Part shown: piece by piece, positions 36,147-46,234 of the stretch | Position numbering within the stretch: position 1 is the stretch's first letter | Layout of the letters: each line of letters begins with the position of its first letter | Notes under the pieces: generated by a model | Seen by the model: the letters and a program-made list of their open reading frames with translations, nothing else | Told to the model about the DNA's origin: nothing | The model's database searches: none | Translations under genes and position numbers: made by a program | NCBI GenBank assembly: GCA_963693315.1 | Contig: OY856187.1 | Location: 392,406,788 to 392,470,787 of the forward strand | Direction of reading: 5' to 3' | Source: Diogma glabrata | Lineage: Eukaryota > Arthropoda > Insecta > Diptera > Cylindrotomidae | DNA: 64,000 nt

Positions 36147-37053
36147 CCTTCGGAATGATCAATTTATTAGGAATAAATCTACGCATGCCTTCACCTATAA
36201 TTTCAGAAAAATTAATAGCAGCAATGTTTGGATCTTGGCCAGTAAGACAACTATGTTTCCAAGGAAAGCGTTTGAAGAAGATTTTAAGTCCATGCCAATC
36301 CGCCGCTTTGTAATCCCAAACAAGACGGGGATTCGCTTTAAATTGTTTAGGAATTTGTATATTTAATTTAGTGGAGATCAAATTATGATCTGACCCACCT
36401 AAAGGCTCTGATACTTTAAATTGGACTAAGCATGGATCATTTGTCAAAAATAAGTCAAGTAAGTTGCTACTTTGTCCAGGAATGTCAGGAACTCTGGTAG
36501 GCTGGTCTATTATCTGAGTGAAATTATGATAAAGAGCAAAGAGCTCAGCCTGTTTACCTATCTCATCAGTAGAGGAGCTGTGTATGAGCCATCCTTTATT
36601 ATGAACATTAAAGTCCCCTAGAAGAATAAACTTAGCATTAGGATACTGAGCTAACCTATCTATCTTTTCAGACAGACCATGAAATAAATTAATGTTCTCA
36701 GGTAAATTAGGAGAACGATACAATCCAAAAACAAACAAAGTTTGATTAGGGCAACAAATTTTTAAAGATACCATATTATGGTGTTTAGTGTTTAATTCAA
36801 ATTTTTTAATCCTCACATATGGAATAGAATTTCGAACATAAGCGCAAACACCATGTTTGTTATAGAATGAAGATTCTAGATCATAATTAGGACAAATATA
36901 TTTACCATTATCTAATGTTACGGCTCTCCCACTGATAATCGTTTCTGTTAAAAAAAGAATATCAGGACGGCAACGTTCAAGATATTGGTGGACCGAGTTG
37001 AGATTGATGTTCAAACCTCTTATGTTTGTAAAATTGATTGATAATTCAGACAT
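36064..37053 (-). pseudogene. LINE D ORF2, AP endonuclease domain
   Basis: 329 codons from an ATG at 37053: MSELSINFTNIRGLNINLNS, then DILFLTETIISG, KHGVCAYVRNSIP, FVFGLYRSPNLP, ILLGDFNVHNKGW and GGSDHNLISTKL. The TETxxS, GDFNxHN and SDHN boxes are the metal-binding and catalytic boxes of APE-type LINE endonucleases, which nick target DNA. This domain is complete. It ends where the frame is lost to the linker at about 36080. LINE C at 60980-62497 has the same architecture. Confidence 0.92.
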
Positions 37054-37119
37054 TTTAACTCAACGTTTATAAACCTTAATAAACCTTAAACCGTAAAGAT
37101 GTTTCCTTTCCAAAATTAG

Positions 37120-40105
37120 CTCCGAGCCTAAGCAATCGAAAATCTTAAAAAGTATTTTGAATGATGGAAAAATTAGTAAGTTTTTAAAGAAAAATATAGT
37201 AAAGTACCACATACTAATATTTATACTTATTAAGGGAGTGAATATGAGAAGGGGTAAAAATATCATTTAAAACCTGGTCAAGTGGGGTGTCATTTGAAAG
37301 AGCATCAAAATTAGGAAACATTACAATTTTTTTAGAATTTTGCGATGCACCGTTTTTGAATTATTCTCAAAAAAGTGCAACAAAAAGTTGGTCCCCCCCT
37401 ATACGTTTCTTCGTTGATTGACAGAAAAATTTGAAAAAAGTCGAAAGAAAGAGAATAGGAAATTTGATAAACCCTTAACGAAAAATATAGCGAAGCTTCA
37501 AGTGAGTTTATTTCTATGTGTTTAGAGGATGGGAGTGGGGGAGGGTGAAGAAAAGGATTTTTGACCCGGTCAAGTGGGGTGTTATTTGAAAGAGCACCAA
37601 AATCAGGGTTGCATAAAAATCTGATTTTTTTAAAAAATCAAAAAAATCCGATTTATTTGATTTAAATCAGTTTTTTTGATTTAAATCGGATTTTTTTGAT
37701 TTTTAAAAAAATTTGTATAATTTTTGAAGAAATGGTCCTATATTCACTCTTTTTAAGCAGTGGTCCTAACTACTTTATATAAATCATTAGTTTGGTTGTA
37801 TTCTTTTGAGAGGCAAGGAAAGATTGAAGTTACAGTTTTTAGTTACTATAGATTTTTACACTATTCTAGCGACATGAAAATCGTGTCTTGTCGGACGCCG
37901 CACAGTGGGATTTTTTGTGCAATAAGTAATTTTTTCGACACATAAAATTTAAAAATGTAATGATGCAGTTTTGTAGAAAATGGATTCAGTATGAAGAATC
38001 CATAAATTGAATCCCAAAAAAACGTTTATTTGTCTTTGAAATAATGAAGTAAAGTCACATATAAATATTGGTCCAAAATATTGAAAACTGTTTACGCACT
38101 TCTATAGTGTTTGTACGTAAGATAACTTTATTGCTCTAATTTAAATAGTGATTATTTACAAATATAGCCTTTTCTGCGTATTTAAAAAAAAAATTATAAA
38201 GATCGCTCATATGGTTTAAAAGATATGATAGAATAAAATTTGTTCTATAATATGCCGTGATTGCAAACTTCCTTGGAAGAAAAAAAAGGTTGCTAGGTCG
38301 TGCTAGGTGCTCCCGCTATAATAAAATGAAAGGTAAGACTCCATACTATCAATTAAAAAAAAAAAAAGTTTAAATAATTAATAATCTTTTATAAAATCAT
38401 AAAATTTATAAAATCATAAAATCATGAAATTTTGGGTTCTATGGGCGGTGGGTAGTGGGCGTGACCAATTTTGATGAAACTTTATTTTATTCTTAATTGA
38501 GGTAATAAAAGGCTCTGTGCCAAATTTCAAAAACTTTGGGCCAAAAATAAATTTTGGGTTCTATGGGCGGTGGGGTAGTGGGCGTGACCAATTTTGATGA
38601 AACTTTATATTTTTCTTAATTGAGCTAACCAAAGGCTCAGAGCAAAATTTCAACATTCTACAAGCACTCCTTATATTTTTTGCCAAACATTGTATGAACA
38701 AATCCCACTGTGCGCCGCGCCGTTGCCAAACTGAGATACTTTGTTGCTGCTTTAGAGTTATGTTATCCGTCATGAATAATTTCGACAATCCTTGCCTGAG
38801 TACTTTAAAGTTTGAAGAAAAATCAAAGAACATATGATAGTGCCTGGGGTAGGTGTACAACCAGGACTTGAATATATCCGGAATTATGATATCTGAGACA
38901 ATGACAAAAAGTAGCTTATCACATTCAATGTTTTCGGTACTATTCAAAAGTTATGTATGATCACTGAGAGTTAACGATCTCGAGAGCCATGGTAGCAGAT
39001 TTGAAAATATTTTTGTATTAATTTGAATTTTCTCAAATTATCTAACTCCCAGGGAAGGGAGAAGGTATCAGTTTTCGTTGATTTGTAAATCTTTTTATTC
39101 TTGGTCTACGGACGGACATCCTCAAGTACTCCAGTTCCTGGTATTGACATAAGAGTTAACGTGATCTATTACATACCTCTGTCAATAGAAGTGAGATATC
39201 ACTAGCCAAGGTGATATCTTAGGGGGGCTGGCGGATAAGCTGTATTCAATCAACGGTAGTGTTCTCGATGTTAGTTATGGAAGATTCCTTCAAGATGGCA
39301 CGGTATTGCTTGCTCGAAAAAACGAGCCTATATAGAACTCTATATCTATTTTTTTATTATTAGGGAAGACAGCGCGTCAAATGATCATGAACTATGCCAA
39401 TGACACTTACTGGCTTACCCTTTTTATTTTCTTTATCCTTTCATGAAATATTAGCATAAGTAATATTTTATTACGTAACAGGATTTATTGTTTAGTTACC
39501 AGTTCTTTAAGAAAAACTTAAAAAAAAAATGCGTCCATCATCACCTTAGCACGCATGTTATTATGGGACCTTGCTCTTAAAATTTTTCTATATGCTGTTG
39601 TGAAACATATTGAAATTCCTACCACATTTTAATTTTAATTTGCTTAAAAATTTTAGAATTTCTTCAATTGATTTAAATCAATGATTTTTTAAAAAAAATC
39701 AAGTTGATTTAAATCTGATTTAAATCAATGCAACCCTGACCAAAATTAAGAAAAATTACAATTTATTTTAGAATTTTGCCATGAACCGTTTTTGAATTAT
39801 TGTCGAAAAAGTGCAACAAAAAGTTGGTCTCCCCCTATACGTTTCTTCATTGATTGACAGAAAAATTTGAAAAAATTCATAGAGATAGGAAATTTGATAA
39901 ACCCTTAACGAAAAATACAGCGAAGCCTCAAGTGATTTTATTTCTATGTGTTTAGGGGATGGAAGTGAAAAAGAGTGAAAAATATGTTTTTTTGGCTCGC
40001 ATGAGTGGGGTGTCATTTAAAAAAACACCAAAATTAAGAAAAATCACAATTTTTTTTAGAATTTTGCGATGCACCGTTTTTGAATTATTCTCAAAAAAGT
40101 CCTAT
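37120..40105. repeat. ~290-bp tandem repeat, interrupted by a hAT element
   Basis: The block GGTCAAGTGGGGTGTCATTT at 37273 recurs at 37567 and, diverged, at about 40000. Each copy is followed by AGAATTTTGCGATGCACCG-, TATACGTTTCTTC- and TTGATAAACCCTTAACG-type blocks. One unit is split by the element at 37604-39738. A more diverged unit lies left of LINE D (31967-32070), so LINE D also inserted into this array. Confidence 0.85.
37604..39738. mobile_element. 2.1-kb hAT element (CAGGGTTGCAT ends)
   Basis: The left end CAGGGTTGCATAAAAATC faces the right end ATTTAAATCAATGCAACCCTG. Exact 8-bp TSDs ACCAAAAT lie at 37596-37603 and 39739-39746. Subterminal GATTTAAATCAG-type motifs occur at both ends. 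The interior has a 117-bp direct duplication (GGGTTCTATGGGCGGTGGG at about 38430 and 38550) and no intact transposase. A 128-codon minus-strand frame at 38561-38947 is unrecognised and may be a relic. Confidence 0.92.
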
Positions 40106-41006
40106 TGTTAGTGTTAACACCACCCAAAACCTAAATTTCGTCGTTGATTAACAGAATTGAGTCGTTCCTTAGCTACCATAAACAGCTATGGATAACATTT
40201 AACCTAAAGTAATATTTTTTATATGATTTCGATCAATTTAGATGAAATTGACATTTACTATTGATATTTACGATGAACCATTTATTTTTTATGTGTCTAT
40301 GGTCTGGCAATATAAACCATTTACAATACAACTTTATGTTAATTATTTAGATATTGTTTTCTTTACATTCACGGAACCCTTGACGAGCGAATTTTATTCG
40401 CACTTGTCTGACTTTTTTATAGATAAAATGAAACGATTTATTTTTATTTAAAAAACATTAAATAAGTCTAACGATTTATCAACCCAAATTTTTGATGCAT
40501 TTGCAATCAAGTGATCTAACCCTAGAATTTAACGGCGTAAAAATTTTAAATCTCCGCCAAGTAGTGTTCAACATTTCGTTGTTTTTCGGTCCAAAGACAG
40601 ACTAAAATTATTCTTAGTATTATACTCCGCATAACATAAAAGTCCAAAAATAAAATTTTAAATTGATTTCATAAATATAAACTTCGAGTTAGTAAAGTAT
40701 TAATACAAAAAAAACGTATAAAATTTATTTTTTTTAACCCAAAAAAAATAATCCCAATCCTAAGAATATATTCGCAAATACATTTGCGTTTCTATTCGCA
40801 TAATTCTTTATTCCTGTTTTAAACTAAACCATTCGAATATAGAGAATAAACAAAACAGAATAAAAACAAACAGAAACATTTTAATAATTCTCTCACTGTT
40901 TTCATTTGTTTTAAAATGAGAATACAAAAGAACACGAATATATAAAAACACTCGTTATATGGGAAACGTTTGTTTCTTAGCGAAGAACGTTCTTTTCTCA
41001 CCTCTG
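40106..41006. other. Right non-coding part of the 10.3-kb hAT-like element
   Basis: AT-rich DNA with no recognised gene. The last 26 bp form the right TIR. Confidence 0.6.
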
Positions 41007-42003
41007 ATCTAGTTACTCTTTGTCGAGCATAAATAGATAGAAAATTAAATAAATAAAAAAATTAACAAATAAGTATTTATAGATGAATGTCGATTAATAG
41101 ATAAATAGATAAAGACATGAATTCATTAATTAATAAATATAAAATCACACATCATCTGGGAACCAACTAATCATATATATGGAATGAAAAACAATTGTAT
41201 GTGCCAACTGAGGGAAATAAGTGATGGTGAAGTATGAAAACTATATTTGCAATTATCGTTTATTTTAAAATTGCACTAATTATTAATTATTAAAATAATT
41301 TAATTTAATTTAATTATCATATATAAAGCTTAGCTTGGTTTTTTTATTCGGTTATATTGTGTTTATCTTTTTCATTAGTTTAACCTGTATTGCTATGTAA
41401 ATAAATTTTAAATGTATTACGTTTTGCTTTTAATTTTAAGTTTACATTATTTTCTTGTTTATTAAGTATACAATTTACACCATCTTGAATTCTAAAAATA
41501 TTATATAATTGAAAATATACATAAGAAAATTTACTTGCCTGGAAGTAGATTGTAAAAAGGCTACGCCTTAGATGTATATATGCTGATTTAATTTGAAATA
41601 AATAAATAAATAAAAAAATAATAAAACAAATGGAAAACAAAAATAGCTTATTTTCATATTTTTGGCTTGAAAAACGTTTATTTTCTGTGATAATGAGTAG
41701 TAAATTTGAATTTGGAGAAATCTGGATGATTGACATCCATATGTAAGACCAGGACATTGATTATTGTTTTAGAAGTATGTCAAAAACAAATCGTTAAGTG
41801 TGTAGAGGTTAATATATTTAAACCTAAATAATTAATCTCTACAATCGAAAAACTCACAGTGCCTTACGATTAATTAATTAATTAACTAATTAATTCGAAA
41901 AACGAACCATCCTCGAAAATCGGTTTCAGTTGAATGTTTTTGTTTTTGACAATTTTGGTTGGCGGTAAAAAGGCAATGAAAAATAGAAACTTCACTTTAG
42001 GTT
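41007..42003 (+). other. LINE A 3' UTR and right part of the host relic
   Basis: 41015-41639 is the LINE 3' UTR, matching 59151-59380 plus 63187-63587 in copy B. It ends in TAAGGCGTAGCC-type hairpin sequence (on the minus strand) and AAATAAATAAATAAAT. After the TSD AAAATAGC, 41648-42003 returns to the DNA-transposon relic, including a TTAATTAATTAATTAACTAA stretch. The 125-codon minus-strand frame 41380-41757 (also 63328-63705) is antisense to this UTR and has no recognisable domain. Confidence 0.75.
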
Positions 42004-42060
42004 TAGAGATTATAAATGTTTAGAGCTCTTGCGACAGCAATTCATTGAGAATATTATAAT

Positions 42061-42258
42061 TTACGGTTGTTGTAGGTAGAGATTGTATTGACTATTTAGG
42101 ACATCAACATGAGCTATAAACTTATCTAAATTTGCACGCATGCTACGGATATTCTGATGCAGAACAATAACCTCCTCAACTATGCTATAATTAGCATTTA
42201 GAGAAGCATTTGAAGTATCAAGAGGGGACGTAGAATCGTGATCAGGATCTGTATATGA
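42061..42258 (-). pseudogene. LINE endonuclease N-terminal relic
   Basis: A 65-codon minus-strand frame reads VEEVIVLHQNIRSMRANLDK near its middle. The LHQNIRSMRxNLDKF pattern is the usual opening of an APE-type LINE endonuclease. A stop at 42061 ends it, and the endonuclease catalytic boxes were not found nearby. It is separate from the RT relic at 43216, since the relative order of the two would be wrong for one element on this strand. Confidence 0.6.
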
Positions 42259-42263
42259 GCAAT

Positions 42264-43215
42264 TTCACGCAAGTTCAGCAAATTTTTGGGAAATTTTGAC
42301 TTGACCCCTTTTAATTTTGATTATTTTTTGTTTATAGATAGTCTTTCATAAATAAAAAATACAAGTTCTCTTAGAATTTTTTTTTTCGACCAGGGGTCTT
42401 CACAGGGTGCTCTTAGAGGTTTTTTTCGACCAGGGGTCTTCACAGGGTGCCCCTCAATTTTTTGTTATATTGTGATTTGAGTGCATTTCGACGAGCGATT
42501 GTAGAAAAACTACTGAATCGATTTTCATAAATGATATGTCGTTGAATAGGTATTAAAACAAAGTTTTTAAAAATGTACACTGTCAATTTTTTGAAATAAT
42601 TTTTAACGGTGTAACATAGGAAAAAAACGGTGTAATTGAAAAAAAGATGGCATAGCCTCTTTTTTTTTTTTAAACAAAATTGAAGCTTATTTTATATCTA
42701 ACAACTTGTGAAAGTTTAGGACTAGCGATATTTTTTGTTTTAAAGATAAAATTCGTTGTGCATATGACTGTCGGGAATCAGTTTTTTTTTGTTCTGAAGG
42801 AAAATTATAAAAATGGCGTTATAAACTAAGAGATTTTTTTTATGTTAAATATCAAATATTTTATTATTAAATGAACTTTTTAAAAGCAATTTCAGTCAAG
42901 TTCAGCAAAATTTGGCGACATTTTAATCGAAACACACTAATTGAAATATCTGTGGCAAACTCGGTCATTGATCTGGCAACAATCAATAGTCATGTTTTGG
43001 TTGAGTTAAAATTGAACATATTTCAGTCACCCCAATTGGAAACTTTCAAGCTATCATTTACATTTATGGCAGAGTCTCTCCGGACGGGCTTTATTCGTTC
43101 ATGCCTTTTCCCTTTTAAAGATAGGAAAATAAATGACTTGTACAGTGTACTATCATCTGAAAAATTATTTATTGGGTTGCTGGTGATTTTAATTTAAAAG
43201 TAAAAAATTAAAAAT
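42264..43215. other. AT-rich interval with a 30-bp direct repeat
   Basis: TTTTTTCGACCAGGGGTCTT and its continuation CACAGGGTGC occur twice, at 42381 and 42421 (period 40 bp). The 108-codon + frame at 42871-43197 (MNFLKAISVKFSKIWRHFN...) is unrecognised and I do not call it a gene. Confidence 0.5.
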
Positions 43216-43335
43216 AAAGTGGTGACAAAACTAAACCTTGTGGTACATCAGCGTTAGTTAATTTAGACGCAGAAGAAAAGCCATCAATGGATACCGAAAT
43301 GTATTAGTCGGTGAGAAAGTTTTGAATAAACTACG
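43216..43335 (-). pseudogene. LINE reverse-transcriptase relic (~40 codons)
   Basis: The minus-strand translation shows FIQNFLTD, a stop, then YISVSIDGFSSASKLTNADV and PQGLVLSPLYF. It aligns with WIQSFLTGRQFHVNLDG... and AGVPQGSALSPTLF of LINE C. Only RT motif 4 (PQG...SP) and its upstream stretch remain. Confidence 0.7.
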
Positions 43336-43513
43336 CAGCTGCGGGGTTAAATCCGTACGCTACGCGCTTGTTGATCAGGTTTGCAGCCGGATTAATCAAA
43401 TGCAAATTGACGACCAAATTGTAATTAAAGTGGAAAATATTATTCAACTTTGCCTTAAACAACAGAAAATTACTGATTATTTTTCAGTAAAAAAATTGTC
43501 CATCGCAGATTAA
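43322..43513 (+). other. Unrecognised 63-codon frame ending near QQKITDYF
   Basis: A + strand frame with a QIDDQIVIKVENIIQLC helix and a final QQKITDYFSVKKLS. A xxKITDYF tail is reminiscent of the C-termini of some DNA-transposon proteins, but I cannot assign it. It lies just upstream of the transposase-like fragment at 43700, so it may be part of that decayed element. It partly overlaps the LINE RT relic on the other strand. Confidence 0.3.
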
Positions 43514-43779
43514 TCGAGTAGGCCAATATTCAGACATCCTCATCCGAAAATATTAACATACATTTGTCATTTATTTTAAAAGTGCCACAAGTGATTATAT
43601 ACAGCACCGAAGTTTTATACTCATTTCGGATATAAACGATCACACAGTACTACAGTCCATATTTTCATTACAAAACTTATTGAATTCATCAAAACGCATA
43701 TATATTCTAATATTACAAAAACAATTTATAACACCGACGGTGCACCTTCTCAATACAAAAATAAACATAACCTAATTAA

Positions 43780-44347
43780 TATATGGAGAAATTGTGAATA
43801 GTTAAACTCAAATAACTGGTGAATTAATGGAATTTTTCAATTCTAAAACCAGTTTTGGAATCCTCTAATTAAACCTTACATGTTTTAATCAGAAAAAATT
43901 TTACGTGTTTCGTGGTGGTATCGAACCACATTCATCAGTAACACAAATTCGATACCTTGTGTTATACACGTTTTATCAACTGAGCCATTCAATTGACATG
44001 TTTTGTGGAAAATTTTTAGTAGTGAATTGAATAAGTTGAAATGTTTATGTTTAATTGAATAAGTGAATTGTTTAATTAGAGGATTCCAAAACTGGGTTTT
44101 AGAATTGAAAAATTCCAATTATTCACCCAGTTATTTGAGTTTAACTATTCACAATTTCTCCCATATAAAAATTAACCCCCGATCAACCTAGATCATATTA
44201 AATTGGTTTTCAGATTAGTTGAATAACAACTAATTGTAATGATTTCTACCACATAAAAAATGTGTACGTAACATAATGGATATCATTAACTTACCATACT
44301 TAATGGAACAGGAGCGTCTTTAGAATAAATCGAAATAACCTAATTAA
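43780..44347. mobile_element. Insertion with 93-bp inverted repeats and 13-bp TSD
   Basis: The 13-bp sequence ATAACCTAATTAA occurs at 43767-43779 and 44335-44347, and the host reading frame is continuous if one copy and the intervening DNA are removed. Inside, 43777-43866 and 44073-44165 form inverted repeats (for example GAATAGTTAAACTCAAATAA against its complement). A tRNA-like core lies between the arms. A long TSD points to LINE-machinery insertion, while inverted arms suggest a MITE, so the class is unclear. Confidence 0.8.
43900..43997 (-). other. tRNA-like core with box A and box B
   Basis: On the minus strand, TGGCTCAGTTGATAAAACG resembles a pol III box A / tRNA D-arm. About 40 bp later GGTTCGATACC fits box B / the T-loop. 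Between them AACACAA and TTGTGTT can pair as an anticodon-like stem. There is no full acceptor stem or CCA, so this is a tRNA-derived (SINE-like) promoter or a decayed tRNA, not a functional tRNA gene. Confidence 0.6.
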
Positions 44348-44492
44348 CTTATGCCACCATAAAAAAGACTTTAAGGTTGACGCTGAATGGCATTTTCATG
44401 CTACCAGCCATGGAAAGGGACCTTGTGATGGAATTGGTGGTACACTGAAGCGTGCTGCACACCGTTATAGTATGGCCAGCGAAGATAATATT

Positions 44493-44692
44493 NNNNNNNN
44501 NNNNNNNNNNNNNNNNNNNNNNNNNNNNNNNNNNNNNNNNNNNNNNNNNNNNNNNNNNNNNNNNNNNNNNNNNNNNNNNNNNNNNNNNNNNNNNNNNNNN
44601 NNNNNNNNNNNNNNNNNNNNNNNNNNNNNNNNNNNNNNNNNNNNNNNNNNNNNNNNNNNNNNNNNNNNNNNNNNNNNNNNNNNNNNNNNNNN
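44493..44692. other. Assembly gap (200 N)
   Basis: Exactly 200 N, a conventional gap length. It falls where a transposase-like fragment on the left meets the left arm of the TIR element on the right, so a repeat-induced break is likely and true order across it is uncertain. Confidence 0.99.
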
Positions 44693-45096
44693 TTTTTGTC
44701 TCAAAAAAAACTTCAACTTAGATAGTATTTAACACCTTTATTTAGATTTTGTGCCGACTTTTCTTTCTATTTTTTTTTTCGATTGAAAAAAAAAAAAATT
44801 CTAAAATTAGCTTATTTTACATAACTTTGCGTTAAAATTTTTTGGATTGTTTTAAAAATCTTAGAAATTGAAAAAAATTGTACAAAAACAATCGTTAAAT
44901 GTATTTACAGCCAGGATTGAGTTATTTTATTAAAGTATCGTTATTACAATGTTAAAAATTTAAATATTATAATTATTTCCTCGATTTAACGATGGTTTCT
45001 TGGTTTAACGACGGTTTTATACTTTGGTTATTTATTATAAAAAAAAACAACAAACTTACTCATCAGAGTATGGCAATAATTTCTGATTGCTTGAAT

Positions 45097-45719
45097 TTTA
45101 GGACGATGTCGTAAGTTTTTCAGTAGCGAACAACTTCTTTTAATATACAAATCTTTTATACGTCCCTGCATAGAATATTGTTCTCACATATGGGGTGGAG
45201 CATACTTATGTAGTTTGAAGTGTCTTGATTCTGTACAGCGGAGAGCAGTTAAATTGATTGGTAGTTCAAATCTTACTAATGACCTTGATTCCTTGCAGCA
45301 TAGAAAAAATGTTGCTGATTTGACGATTTTCTACAAATATATCATGGACGAACGGGTTTCTGAAGAGATCAAATCGATTTTACCTAAGCCTGCAAACCTA
45401 TCGCGTCATACCAGAGCATCGGTAGTGGCCCATCCTTTTACGGTTCAAATAATTAGATGTAGAACTGTAGCCTTCTAGCGCAACTTTTTCAACAGAGTCT
45501 CTCATCTCTAGAATTCATTACCTTCGTGGGTTTTCCCTGATAACTTTAACCCTCAAAAGTTCAAAGTCAACGTTCATAGATTTCTAAAAGAAACTTAATT
45601 CTCAATTCATTGTAATCCCTAGTTGGCATGGTATCTTCGGATATTCAGAGACGTTAATGTATAATTAATTATATTAACACTAAACATGCCTAACTTCCAA
45701 TAAAAAAAAAAAAAAAAAA
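45097..45719 (+). pseudogene. 5'-truncated LINE of family D with poly-A tail
   Basis: This matches the C-terminal and 3' UTR part of LINE D (32095-32700) in opposite orientation and ends in a poly-A run at 45701-45719. Translation gives FFSSEQLLLIYKSFIRPCIE-like sequence, SVQRRAVKLIGSSNLTNDLD and, after an in-frame stop, RNFFNRVSHL. After a second stop come NSLPSWVFPDNFNPQKF and a final FLKET. The two stops replace Q and W codons of LINE D. Only about 160 codons remain. It sits inside the transposase-like region of the long-TIR transposon. Confidence 0.9.
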
Positions 45720-45730
45720 ATGCTGTTCAT

Positions 45731-46234
45731 TTGTACTCTGGGGTCATTATCGATTTCATAAAATTTTTGTCATCTGGAGTTCGTAAAATTTTTTTCTTCT
45801 CGGATGGCGCGCCACAACAGTATAAAAATTACAAACATTTTGTTAATTTATCTTATTACAATGAAGAATTCGGAATAAACGTAGAGTGGAATTTTTTCGC
45901 TACGGCACATGGTAAAGGTTCATGTGATGGAATAGGTGGTACTTTGAAACGAATGGCTGCACGTGCTAGCCTACAATTGCCACCTCATCTACAAATTCTA
46001 ATACCATCACAATTATTTGAGTTAGCTTTAAAAAATTTACCAAATATTAATATTAGATTTTCAAAATCTGAAGAATACAATTCCATGAAAGAAAAATTAG
46101 AGGAACGCTTCAAAAATGCTAAGCCGATACCAGCGACACAAAAAATTCATCAAATTACTCCATTATTGAATTTTGTTGTAATAGTTAAGTTTTTTTCTTT
46201 CGTCGGAACAATCCACACAACACAGTACAGTTAA
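45731..46234 (+). pseudogene. Transposase-like ORF of the long-TIR element
   Basis: A 167-codon + frame with no upstream start, opening right after the LINE fragment's poly-A. Blocks: FFFSDGAPQQYKNYKHFVNL, FGINVEWNFFATAHGKGSCD and GIGGTLKRMAARASLQL, then a helical tail (FELALKNLPNINIRFSKSEE). The same family is seen at 43700-44492. This looks like the catalytic half of a DNA-transposon protein. DGA and CDGIGG are the most conserved-looking acidic spots, but I cannot name the superfamily. The N-terminal half is missing or lies upstream of the LINE insertion (45011-45096 has only a weak remnant). Confidence 0.65.

Larger units (their letters stand above)
32083..37115 (-). mobile_element. LINE (APE-type), family D, nested
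   Basis: A minus-strand LINE whose poly-A tail is the T run at 32084-32094. It has an endonuclease-RT ORF in four frame pieces and contains a 2.0-kb DNA transposon (33676-35684). The 5' boundary is approximate: the ORF starts at 37053, and the 290-bp repeat resumes by about 37120. No separate ORF1 is visible. A 5'-truncated sister copy lies at 45097-45719, and LINE C at 59381-63186 is a related family. Confidence 0.85.
30714..41006. mobile_element. 10.3-kb hAT-like element carrying nested elements
   Basis: The left end CAGAGATGAGAAAGAAACGT and right end CGTTCTTTTCTCACCTCTG face each other over about 26 bp. Exact 8-bp duplications ATCTAGTT flank it (30706-30713 and 41007-41014). Copy B shows the empty site: ATATCTAGTTACTCTTTG at about 59143. 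CAGAG ends with 8-bp TSD fit hAT. No transposase of its own was recognised. Removing the LINE (32083-37115) and the smaller hAT element (37604-39738) leaves about 3 kb of AT-rich DNA with a 290-bp tandem repeat. Confidence 0.9.
21617..41639 (+). mobile_element. LINE (APE-type non-LTR), copy A, multiply interrupted
   Basis: The LINE is flanked by AAAATAGC on both sides (21609-21616 and 41640-41647), an 8-bp target-site duplication. Its 5' end opens inside ORF1, so it is 5'-truncated. Order: ORF1 remnant, ~420-bp spacer, ORF2 with AP endonuclease and reverse transcriptase, and a ~0.9-kb 3' UTR. The 3' UTR ends in a hairpin-like AAGGCTACGCCTT and then AAATAAATAAATAAAT. It has been hit by a LINE fragment, an LTR element and a 10.3-kb hAT-like element. 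Copy B shows the uninterrupted ORFs. Clade is uncertain (Jockey/CR1 group). Confidence 0.85.
43700..44492 (+). pseudogene. Transposase-like gene fragment, split by an insertion
   Basis: Two coding pieces join across the insertion at 43780-44347. The left piece has TDGAPSQYKNKHNLIN (about 43732-43779) and the right piece LINLCHHKKDFKVDAEWHFH and ATSHGKGPCDGIGGTLKRAA (44340-44450). The same order (DGAPQQYKN, then HGKGSCDGIGGTLKR) occurs in the ORF at 45731, so both derive from one family of transposon-encoded proteins common in arthropods. DGA and CDGIGG may hold catalytic acidic residues (inference). The fragment runs into the assembly gap at 44493. Confidence 0.75.

Noticed and set aside
41380..41757. 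125-codon minus-strand ORF repeated at 63328-63705
   Set aside because: It is antisense to the LINE 3' UTR in both duplicated segments. No domain is recognisable, and conservation is explained by the duplication.
43900..43997. Functional tRNA gene
   Set aside because: Box A and B are present, but there is no acceptor stem, and the anticodon-like loop is too long. Better seen as tRNA-derived.
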